Source of the DNA: Nannocystis bainbridge
GTDB taxonomy: Bacteria; Myxococcota_A; Polyangia; Nannocystales; Nannocystaceae
DNA length: 64,000 nt
Reading direction: 5' to 3'
NCBI RefSeq assembly: GCF_028368995.1
Contig: NZ_JAQNDL010000003.1
Span: forward strand, 558,001-622,000
Positions 57,056 through 64,000 of this stretch are shown one piece after another (the stretch's first letter is position 1; each line of letters starts with the position of its first letter). A program made the translations under genes and the position numbers. The notes beneath the pieces are model-generated. The model had not been told where the DNA came from and made no database searches. It saw only the letters and a program-made list of their open reading frames with translations.

Positions 57056-58906
57056 TTATTTCTTGAGCCCGCGGTACTTGAAGCCGATCGTCAGCTCCTC
57101 GTCGAGCGCCAGCAACTTCTCGAAGTGGACCTCGCGGCCCTGCAGCGGCAGGCTGACCGGCACCGGCATCGCCCCGTCGCCGAGCGACCCGCCCGGGGCC
57201 GCCTGCTCCCGCGCGTTCTCCATCACCTGCGGCGTCGCCGTCTGCACGTAGTTCATGTCCTCGGCCGGGATCGGGTTCGAGAGGTAGCGGACCTTGCGGA
57301 GGTTGCCGTCGATCGACAGGCGCTTGATCTTGGCGTCGTCGGGCGCGTACACGGTCCAGGCCACGTACGTGCTCGGCGCGTCGGCCCGCGGCAGCGTCGC
57401 CGCGAATTGCCCGCGGCCGTTGCCAGCCGGCGGCGCCCCGTTCTCGACGTACACGATCTCGACCTCGAACGCCGCCAGCTCGCCGCCCGCCGCCTGCGAG
57501 CGAACCAGCGGGATCATCACCCGCTTGTCGGCCGCCAGGGCCGGCTGGACCGCGCGCCCGCCGACCGACGCGCTCCACAGCTCGCCGCCCTTCGGCAGGG
57601 CCAGGCGCAGGAATTGGCGCCGGTTGTTGCGGATCCGGTACTTCACCGAAGTAAGGCGCCGACCCTCGCGGGTCCACATCGTGCGCGCGCGCGTCTCGTC
57701 GAGCAGCGTCACCAGCACGTCGGCGTCGACGTGCTGCCACGCGCTCAGCGGGATGCTGACATCGGTGCCGAGGTACTTGTAGCCGAGCAGCACCGGCTGC
57801 CCGGTGATGCCGAGGATCGCCGCCGGCAGCGCGCGCACGTCGACCGGCGTCGCGCCCTTGACGTCGCCGGCGTCGACCTCGAGGTTGCCGCGCGACTCGA
57901 CCCCGACGAACCCGCGCGTGCGCTCGACCCCGACCGGCACCGGCACCGGCGCGGCGATGTCCTTGATGTCGCCGCGCACCACCTTCTCCATCTCGATGCG
58001 CAGCGCGTAGGCCCCCTTGGCCGCGTAGTTGAGCTGGACCGCGAGGTTGCCCTCGCCGTCGACCTTCCACTCGCGCACGCCGGCGCCGACCACGTCGAGC
58101 ACCGTCATGTCCTTGGGCACCTTGAGCGCCAGCTTGTCGACGCCGGTGAAAAGGATCGTGTACTGCGCGGTGGTGGTCGCGCGCATGAGCCCCTCGCCGA
58201 GGCTGACCAGCGTGTAGACCTCGCTCAGCACCCGGCTGGCCTGCTGCGCCGCCTTCGGCAACTCGCGCTGCCACTTGACCTCGAGCGCCCCCGTCGACGG
58301 CAGCACCGCCTCGACCACCCGCTTGTCGCCGACCACCTTGTCCGACTGCAGCTTGGCGCCCGCGACCGTGAAGTCGAGGTCCTCGCGGGCCGGCACCGAC
58401 AGCACCGCCGAAGTCGCGCCGGCCGGCGACAGCTGGAACGACACCGCCGACGAGCCCTCCGCCGTGGTCACCGCCGCCGCGAACGTCACGTCGAGGTTGA
58501 GCGCCCCGCGCTGCTGCGTCACGAGCACGTAGTGCCCGTCCTCGATGACCACCGCCGCCTCGGCGTTGCCGATCTTCGCCGACTCGAGCGCCACCGTCGC
58601 CGGCAAGAACGGCACCTTGACGAAGCCCTTGGCCCGCAGCACCTCGACCCTGAACCTGGCCTTGAAGACAGCCGCGTACGGCTCGCCGTCCTTGACCTGG
58701 ACCTCGCCCTCGTAGCGGGCCGACGACAGCGCGTAGTCGAGCGGCGCCGTCGTCTCCTCCGCCCGGGTCTTCTCGTACAGCTTGAGGAACTCGTCGAGCT
58801 TCATCACCACCCGCTCTGGGTCGTCGGGCGCGGCCGCGGCGGTGACGGGCGACAGGGACAACAAGGTGACGAGGGCGATCGCTGGGCTGCGCATGACTGG
58901 GTTCAT
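57056..58906 (-). CDS. exported beta-rich protein of unknown function
   Basis: 616 aa. Signal peptide (IALVTLLSLSPVTAAAAP), then a short helical segment and a long series of beta-strands. A C-terminal module, YRIRNNRRQFLRLALPKG, ELWSASVGGRAVQPA, VMIPLVRSQ, FEVEIVYVE, recurs in the upstream neighbour (HYEVRNERAAHLRV, GVRVGGQTAAPARA, WIVPLLRS, FPVEVILLG). The gene overlaps its upstream neighbour's stop (ATGA at 58903-58906), so the two are co-translated. Function unknown; a cell-envelope or secretory role is likely. Its stop abuts a four-core 14-bp array. Confidence 0.75.
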   Translation of the reverse strand: MNPVMRSPAIALVTLLSLSPVTAAAAPDDPERVVMKLDEFLKLYEKTRAEETTAPLDYALSSARYEGEVQVKDGEPYAAVFKARFRVEVLRAKGFVKVPFLPATVALESAKIGNAEAAVVIEDGHYVLVTQQRGALNLDVTFAAAVTTAEGSSAVSFQLSPAGATSAVLSVPAREDLDFTVAGAKLQSDKVVGDKRVVEAVLPSTGALEVKWQRELPKAAQQASRVLSEVYTLVSLGEGLMRATTTAQYTILFTGVDKLALKVPKDMTVLDVVGAGVREWKVDGEGNLAVQLNYAAKGAYALRIEMEKVVRGDIKDIAAPVPVPVGVERTRGFVGVESRGNLEVDAGDVKGATPVDVRALPAAILGITGQPVLLGYKYLGTDVSIPLSAWQHVDADVLVTLLDETRARTMWTREGRRLTSVKYRIRNNRRQFLRLALPKGGELWSASVGGRAVQPALAADKRVMIPLVRSQAAGGELAAFEVEIVYVENGAPPAGNGRGQFAATLPRADAPSTYVAWTVYAPDDAKIKRLSIDGNLRKVRYLSNPIPAEDMNYVQTATPQVMENAREQAAPGGSLGDGAMPVPVSLPLQGREVHFEKLLALDEELTIGFKYRGLKK

Positions 58907-61620
58907 TCCTTGGCGATGAGCGGCTCCTTCGCCGAGATCTCGACCGCGTACGCGGCCCCGGCGGGGAGCAGGAGTCTTTGATAACGGACGGCCTCGCCGA
59001 CCGCGGGCACGACCACCGACAGCGCCGAGGCGTGGACCGTCGGCGTCGGCATGCCGGCCAGGTTGGGGCTGTCCTTCGCGCCAGGTGGCTCACGCCGCTC
59101 GCGCTCGGCCTTGAACTTGGTGTCGAGCGAATCGCGGCTCCGCACGGACCCACGACGGCTGCGCAGACCGGCCCGCCGCTGGACCACCACGACCTCGGCG
59201 GCGGTGCGTACGACGGGCATCGCAGAATCCACTGCGACCCCCGGCGCGGCCTTCAGCGGCACCACATCGACCACGGCCGTGAAGTCGCGCGCCCTCGGGG
59301 CGACCGGCGCGGGCGTGGTCGCCGACGGCGGCTCGACGCCGCCTGCGAGCTCGCCGCCCGCGACCTCCGCTTCATCGGTCGGCGCCGGCTCGGCGTTCAC
59401 CGCGACCTCGGGCGGCTTCTCGACCGCGTCGGCCGGCACCTTCGCCGCGTCCCGCACCGCGACCTCGCGCGGCGCCTCGACCTCGTCCGCGGCGGCCTTC
59501 GCATCACCGCCGTCGGGCCGCACCAGCGCCCCCGCGACGTCGTCGCTCTCGAAGTCGTAGACCGAGCTGCCCGCCGACTTCGCCATCTTCCCGGGCTTCT
59601 TGGCCCGCCGGCCGGCCCGCACCGCCGACGATTTGCTCTGGACCTGCTGGTACTCCTTCGCCAGCGCCGCATTGGTCCATTTCTGATCGACCGACTCGCT
59701 CTGCTCGAGCTGCGCCAGCTTGTCGCCGACCGCCAGCGCCTGCTGATAGCTCGACGCCGACGCCGCGTAGTCACCCCGCGCGCGCTCCTCCTCGGCCTGC
59801 TGCTTCAGCGCGACCTGGGCCTGCACGTCCGCGTACGCGCGCGCCTTGGCCTGCTCGCGCACGCGACGCTGAAGCGACATGTCCTGAGAGACAGATGATT
59901 TCCCCGCCACGACATCGAGGTTGCTCTGCAGGCGGGCGATGTTCTCGTTCTTGGCCCCCATCCCGCGCAGCGCGTCGAGCTTGTCCTGGGCCGCCCCGAA
60001 GTCGTTGCGCATCCACGCCTGGACCGCGTCCTGGAACACCATGTCGGCCTGGGCCGCCCCGACCTCGCCGACCCCGAGCCCGTAGGTGATGCCCTCGCCG
60101 CGGGTGAACGCCGCCACCACGTCGCCGTCGCCCGCGTGCTTGCGCGAGCGGTACCCGGGCGGCAGGTGCAGCGTCAGCCGCGACACCGCGACCGGGGCGT
60201 CGAGCGTCGGCAGCTGCAGCGCCCTCGTCTCGCGCCGGCGCCACGCGCCCGACTCCCCGAGCAAGATCACCTCGACCGGGAACGACAGCAGCCCCGTCAC
60301 CGTCTCGACCGAGCGCAGCAGCGGCACGATCCAGCTGCCGTCCCTGGCCCGGGCCGGCGCCGCCGTCTGCCCGCCGACGCGCACCCCGATCACCTTGAAG
60401 CCCGCTGGCGGCGTCACCCGCAGGTGCGCCGCGCGCTCGTTGCGGACCTCGTAGTGGGCCCGCACCAGCGCCCGCCCCTCGCGGCTGGTGGCGATCGTGT
60501 ACGCCGCGACGTCGACGACCACCGGCGGCCCCTCGAGCGGCACGAACCGCAGCAGGCTCAGGCTGCCCGCCGCCGCGCTGCCCTGCTGCACCAGCGCGGT
60601 CGTGGCTGTCCCTTCGACCAGGCCCTGCGCCCACGCCGGCAGCGTCGACGCGGCCACGTAGCTCCAGCCCGGCGCCTCGGGCACCGCCTCGACCTCGCCG
60701 TCGCGCGCCAGCTGCAGCGCGACCTCGCTGTGGAACACCCCGACCGGCGCGACCCTCGGCAGGTTCACCCGCGACTCGGCGGCCTTGCCGATCGGCGCCG
60801 ACCAGCGCAGCTCGAGCTCGACGCGGTCGCGCACCGGCGCCTGCAGCTCGACGCGCACGCGGTCGCCCTCGCGCACGAACCCGCGGACGTTGACGCCGAC
60901 CACCTCGAGATCGCCGCCGAGCCCCGCCGTCTCGAGCTCGAGCTTCGCCACCTCGCCCCGCCGCACCTCCCACACCGCGCGGGCCCGGCCGCGCAGCTCG
61001 GCGTCGCCGACCGTCACGCCGATCCCCACCTTCGCCACCACCATCGGCGGGCGATCGGCCGCCGGCGCCGGCGGGGTCACGAACGCCAGCGCGATCGCTC
61101 GCGCCCCGCTCCACTGCTTCTCGCCCACCGTCAGCGCCGCCGCCCCGTCGACCCGCAGCCCCGGCGTCAGCCCGGCCGGCGCGCTCGCCACGATCGTCCC
61201 GCGCACCGCCGGCAGCAGCTCGAGCGCCACCGCCTCGCGCGTCGGATCGCCGGGCACGAACGCCTCGACCACCAGCTCCACGCTGCCCGCGACCCGCCCG
61301 GCCACGATCGTCGCGCCCTCGGCGTCGACCTTGAGCGTCGCCGGGGCCGCGCCCCAGCGCGCCGACACCACCCGCAAGCCCGGCGAGCCGGCGAACAACA
61401 GGCCGCTGAACCAACCTGCCCCGAAGGACCGGATCGTCCAGCGCCCGCGCAGCTGCAGCCCGCCGTCGACTGGCCGAAAGGACAGCTCGCGCCGTTCGAC
61501 CCAGGGCGTCGGCGCAGCGACCTCGAGCGGCGGCCCTGTCAGTGCACGATGGCGCTCGCCGGCGATCTCCGCCGTCCCCGAGGTCGGGGCCACCAGGGCG
61601 AGCACGAGCGCGAGCAACAC
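58903..61620 (-). CDS. large exported protein, beta-rich N-terminus and coiled-coil centre
   Basis: 905 aa from GTG 61620. Signal peptide LLALVLALVAPTSG. Residues about 25-490 are beta-rich with the same strand module as the downstream partner. Residues 510-630 are helical and TPR-like (AWMRNDFGAAQDKLDALRGM, ARGDYAASASSYQQALAVG), then a Lys-rich and Glu/Ala/Pro-rich linker (about 650-760), and a short C-terminal domain. The division into folded, helical and flexible parts suggests a scaffolding or periplasm-spanning protein. Two- core 14-bp repeats occur at 59878, 60605 and 61415. No domain is recognised with confidence. Confidence 0.72.
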   Translation of the reverse strand: MLLALVLALVAPTSGTAEIAGERHRALTGPPLEVAAPTPWVERRELSFRPVDGGLQLRGRWTIRSFGAGWFSGLLFAGSPGLRVVSARWGAAPATLKVDAEGATIVAGRVAGSVELVVEAFVPGDPTREAVALELLPAVRGTIVASAPAGLTPGLRVDGAAALTVGEKQWSGARAIALAFVTPPAPAADRPPMVVAKVGIGVTVGDAELRGRARAVWEVRRGEVAKLELETAGLGGDLEVVGVNVRGFVREGDRVRVELQAPVRDRVELELRWSAPIGKAAESRVNLPRVAPVGVFHSEVALQLARDGEVEAVPEAPGWSYVAASTLPAWAQGLVEGTATTALVQQGSAAAGSLSLLRFVPLEGPPVVVDVAAYTIATSREGRALVRAHYEVRNERAAHLRVTPPAGFKVIGVRVGGQTAAPARARDGSWIVPLLRSVETVTGLLSFPVEVILLGESGAWRRRETRALQLPTLDAPVAVSRLTLHLPPGYRSRKHAGDGDVVAAFTRGEGITYGLGVGEVGAAQADMVFQDAVQAWMRNDFGAAQDKLDALRGMGAKNENIARLQSNLDVVAGKSSVSQDMSLQRRVREQAKARAYADVQAQVALKQQAEEERARGDYAASASSYQQALAVGDKLAQLEQSESVDQKWTNAALAKEYQQVQSKSSAVRAGRRAKKPGKMAKSAGSSVYDFESDDVAGALVRPDGGDAKAAADEVEAPREVAVRDAAKVPADAVEKPPEVAVNAEPAPTDEAEVAGGELAGGVEPPSATTPAPVAPRARDFTAVVDVVPLKAAPGVAVDSAMPVVRTAAEVVVVQRRAGLRSRRGSVRSRDSLDTKFKAERERREPPGAKDSPNLAGMPTPTVHASALSVVVPAVGEAVRYQRLLLPAGAAYAVEISAKEPLIAKE

Positions 61621-61685
61621 GACGCGGCGACGCTACCCGCGTGCCCGCACCCCGGCAACCGGCTGAACATCGGACGTCGCGGCGA

Positions 61686-63443
61686 CTAGCCCGGGGCGAA
61701 CATGTCCCAAAAATCACACTGCTGCGCGCGCACGCCATTGAATAGACCCGGCGGCTCGTCGAGCAGCGCGCCGTTGTCGTCCGCCGCCACGTACGGCGGC
61801 CAGGTCAGGTCCGCGCCGCCCGGATCGCCGGTGGCCGCGAAGCGGGCCCACGCCGCCTGCAGTCGCTGCGAGATCGCCAGGTCGTCCGCGTTCGGCTCGT
61901 ACATCGCCGGCTCCGGGAGCACCGCCCCCCAGGCGGCGAACACGTAGATCAGCTCGAGCCCGTGGAACGCCGCCTTGGTGGCGTTCGGCAGCGCGTCGTA
62001 GCCGTCGTAGGCGAAGTGGTAGCGGAACACCGGCGCGTCCTGGCCGGCGTCGGCCGCCCGCGCGGCCCGGCGCGCCCCGCAGATGAACTTGAGGTCCGAC
62101 GTGAGCGCGACGTAGGCCGCCTGCCCGTCGTCGCCGTAGTCGCCCGCCGGGTACTGCGCCAGCACCATCGCCGCCAGCGGCCCGAACGTCGCGTGCACCA
62201 GCCCCTCGTACTGCGCCACCGTCAGCGGCGGCACCCCCTTGGCCGTCTCGTCGGCGTTGGCCCCGAACACCAGCGGCACCGCGTTATGTGTCCCTTCGGA
62301 CATGGCCTCGAGGGCAGGTTTCGGGATCACCACCCCGTCCACGTGCGGCCCCCAGCCCTGCCCGAGCGCCGCCACGTCGGGGTAGCCGTCGGGCTGCAGC
62401 GACAGGATATCGGCGATCGCCAGGCCGCGCAGGCACGCCGCTGCATCGGGCACCTCCGCGCAGCCCGAGGCCGCGAGCCACGGCCCGGCGATGTCGGCCG
62501 CGTACTTCGCCGGCGCCCGCTCGTTGCACGAGCCGCTCTGCACGATCGCCCGCTGGAACAGCCCCGCCGCCCGCGGCGAGCCGATCAGGCTGCACGTGTT
62601 CACCGCCCCCGCCGACTCGCCGAACAGCAGCACCCGCTGCGGATCGCCGCCGAACCCGGCGATGTTGTCCTGCACCCACCGCAGCGCCAGCACCTGGTCG
62701 AGCAGCCCGTAGTTGCCCGACACCTGCTCCCGCGACTCGGCCGCCAGCGCGTCGGCGGCCAAGAAGCCGAGCGCGCCGAGCCGGTAGTTGAGCGTCACCA
62801 CCACCACGTCCTGCGCGGTCGCCAGCGCCGCCCCGTCGTACAGCGGATCGTCGCTGCCGCCGGTCGCGTTGCCGCCGCCGTGGATGAACACCAGCACCGG
62901 CCGCTGCCCATCGCCGGGCGCCGGCGTCCACACGTTGAGCGTCAGACAATCCTCGTCGCCGAGCATCGCCACGACTTGCCCCTGCCCATCCTTCTCGATC
63001 TGCGGGCAGCGCGGCCCGAGCTCGCTCGCCGGCGTCGGCCCGGCCACGCACATGCGCGGCTCCGGCGGGCGAAACCGCAGCGCGCCGACCGGCGGCTCGG
63101 CGTAGCGGACCCCGCGAAACGCCACGACCTCGGCCAGCTGCTCACCCGCGAGCGCCCCGCCCGTGGTCTTCACGATCGTCGGCCCCGGCGCGACGTCGGC
63201 CCCGCACCCGCTCGGCCCGACGCCCGTCGTGTCGGTCGACGCCTCGCCCGTCAGCGCGGTCGTCGTGCCCGCCGCGGTCGAATCACCGGAAGTCGTCGGT
63301 ACGCCCGGATCGTCGGAGCCCCCGGGCGCGCTCGCCGTCGTCGACGCGATCGCCAGCGAATCATCGGTCCCGCTGCTCGAGGCCGCCGTGCTGCACCCGA
63401 GCACCGAGGCCACCACCGCCGCCCACCCCTCGCGCCTCACCAT
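61686..63443 (-). CDS. type-B carboxylesterase lipoprotein
   Basis: 585 aa. Lipobox VASVLGCSTA (Cys17), Ser/Thr/Gly/Asp linker (about 20-80), and an alpha/beta hydrolase: FRGVRYAEPPVGALRFRPPE, EDCLTLNVWTP, VFIHGGGNATGGS (oxyanion hole), and the nucleophile Ser277 in LLFGESAGAVNTCSLIGSP. FHGLELIYVFAAWG provides the catalytic His. These are hallmark motifs of the cholinesterase/carboxylesterase B family, which hydrolyses a wide range of esters. The lipoprotein anchor suggests activity on the outside. A three-core 14-bp repeat (62287-62318) lies inside. Confidence 0.92.
   Translation of the reverse strand: MVRREGWAAVVASVLGCSTAASSSGTDDSLAIASTTASAPGGSDDPGVPTTSGDSTAAGTTTALTGEASTDTTGVGPSGCGADVAPGPTIVKTTGGALAGEQLAEVVAFRGVRYAEPPVGALRFRPPEPRMCVAGPTPASELGPRCPQIEKDGQGQVVAMLGDEDCLTLNVWTPAPGDGQRPVLVFIHGGGNATGGSDDPLYDGAALATAQDVVVVTLNYRLGALGFLAADALAAESREQVSGNYGLLDQVLALRWVQDNIAGFGGDPQRVLLFGESAGAVNTCSLIGSPRAAGLFQRAIVQSGSCNERAPAKYAADIAGPWLAASGCAEVPDAAACLRGLAIADILSLQPDGYPDVAALGQGWGPHVDGVVIPKPALEAMSEGTHNAVPLVFGANADETAKGVPPLTVAQYEGLVHATFGPLAAMVLAQYPAGDYGDDGQAAYVALTSDLKFICGARRAARAADAGQDAPVFRYHFAYDGYDALPNATKAAFHGLELIYVFAAWGAVLPEPAMYEPNADDLAISQRLQAAWARFAATGDPGGADLTWPPYVAADDNGALLDEPPGLFNGVRAQQCDFWDMFAPG
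62287..62318. repeat. 14-bp-period repeat inside the esterase gene, three cores
   Basis: TGTG 62287, CATG 62301, CAGG 62315; in-frame within the coding region. Confidence 0.68.
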
Positions 63444-63519
63444 GGCCCCCAGGATGTCCGGACCCACGCGCGCACACAAGCGCCACGGACTCACCGGGTG
63501 CACGCGCGCCGAGGCCCGC

Positions 63520-63837
63520 TCACATCAACGAGCCGGCGCGCGCCGTGCAAGACCACGTGCCGAAGAACGTGTACTCGCGCTTGCACTCCGCCAGGAACGG
63601 CCCGCCCTTGGTCTGGAACTGGTACGTGCGGCCGGTGACGCCCGTCGAGTGGCCGTTCGGCTCGGCGTCGCCCTTCAGCTCGCACGCCTCCGGCGTCTGG
63701 CCGATCGCCTTGCACACCGCGTTGCGCGCGTCCCCCTGCGTCTCGCGGAAGTTCTGCGCGTTCACGTAGCCCTGATAGCCGATGAACAGCGACGCCGCGA
63801 AGATGAAGTACCAAAGGAATTGGCGCATGACGGGCAT
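63520..63837 (-). CDS. small single-pass membrane protein of unknown function
   Basis: 105 aa. N-terminal hydrophobic segment MRQFLWYFIFAASLFIGYQG, then a 75-residue soluble part with four Cys (AVCKAIGQTPEAC, ECKREYTFFGTWSC), probably two disulphides in the periplasm. I do not recognise it. ATG 63837 or 63828 may be the start; neither has a strong ribosome site. Confidence 0.65.
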   Translation of the reverse strand: MPVMRQFLWYFIFAASLFIGYQGYVNAQNFRETQGDARNAVCKAIGQTPEACELKGDAEPNGHSTGVTGRTYQFQTKGGPFLAECKREYTFFGTWSCTARAGSLM

Positions 63838-63897
63838 GCTCGCACATCGCCCGCGCCCGCGACAGCCCCCTGAACCGCGCTCGCCGCGGCGGCGGAC

Positions 63898-64000
63898 TCA
63901 GAAGCGGACCGTCATCCGCAGCGTGCCCAGCAGATACCCCGGCGTGAGGTTCAGCGACTTCAGCTCGCTGAAGCGGACGTTGTAGCGGAACTGGGCCCCG
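63898..64000 (-). CDS. C-terminal end of an outer-membrane beta-barrel protein (runs off the window)
   Basis: Only the last 33 codons are visible, ending LLGTLRMTVRF and TGA. Alternating hydrophobic/polar residues and the terminal Phe after Arg are the usual C-terminal signature of an outer-membrane protein. The rest lies to the right of the window, so the family is unknown. Confidence 0.6.
   Translation of the reverse strand, partial: GAQFRYNVRFSELKSLNLTPGYLLGTLRMTVRF

Overview
The window is about 70% GC and almost certainly comes from a myxobacterium, most likely of the Nannocystis/Plesiocystis type. The reasons are: three proteins with a C-terminal Cys-containing motif, hydrophobic segment and Arg cluster (MYXO-CTERM sorting signal); many lipoproteins whose signal peptide runs into long Thr/Ser/Gly/Asp linkers; IgGFc-binding, ADYC and von Willebrand A surface proteins; and a Suv3-type helicase. 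I see no rRNA, tRNA, transposase, integrase or CRISPR array. It reads as ordinary chromosome rich in cell-envelope genes.

Layout. 1-1.9 kb: 5' part of a Suv3-like helicase, a short ORF and a small exported protein (all minus). 2-15.2 kb (plus): M3 oligopeptidase, C26 glutamine amidotransferase, an LNS2-domain lipoprotein, a serine hydrolase lipoprotein, a membrane protein, a vWA lipoprotein and an NDH-2 fused to a membrane module. 15.2-24 kb: a secretin-N-domain-like protein next to a GspC/PDZ-like protein, an M15 peptidase with MYXO-CTERM, an FG-GAP lipoprotein, an IgGFc-binding lipoprotein and an unknown helical protein. 24.3-35.2 kb: purQ and a PurS-PurL fusion, a winged-helix regulator, a vWA lipoprotein, an OprO/P porin and leuS. 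35.3-44 kb: a small lipoprotein, an IPT/TIG-like protein, an M4 metalloprotease with MYXO-CTERM and a frameshifted vWA protein with MYXO-CTERM. 44-48.7 kb (minus): a compact cluster of a lipoprotein caspase-like peptidase, a DUF4384 lipoprotein, two paralogous TPR membrane proteins and a SUKH-like protein. 48.7-50.8 kb: an ABC exporter of NatAB type. 51.3-64 kb: an ADYC protein, an AraC regulator, Coq4, two TetR regulators with visible palindromic operators, a VOC protein, two large exported beta-rich proteins, a type-B esterase lipoprotein, a small membrane protein and the end of an outer-membrane barrel.

The most unusual feature is not a gene. A family of short repeats with an exact 14-bp period, unit roughly C(A/C)TG-YCC-N4-GGA, occurs at more than 40 places. 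Neighbouring units form the 10-bp palindrome GGACATGTCC every 14 bp, so each pair can fold into a 7-bp stem with a 4-nt loop. Intergenic arrays have up to eight cores. Several begin on the stop codon of one gene and end on the start codon of the next, with the ATG supplied by the CATG core. Others lie inside coding sequences, in signal peptides, linkers and variable loops. Stem bases change in a paired way (CATGTCC/GGACATG, CATGCTC/GAGCATG, CATGCCC/GGGCATG, GCTGTCC/GGACAGC). I know of no named element matching this description and treat it as the leading candidate for something undescribed.
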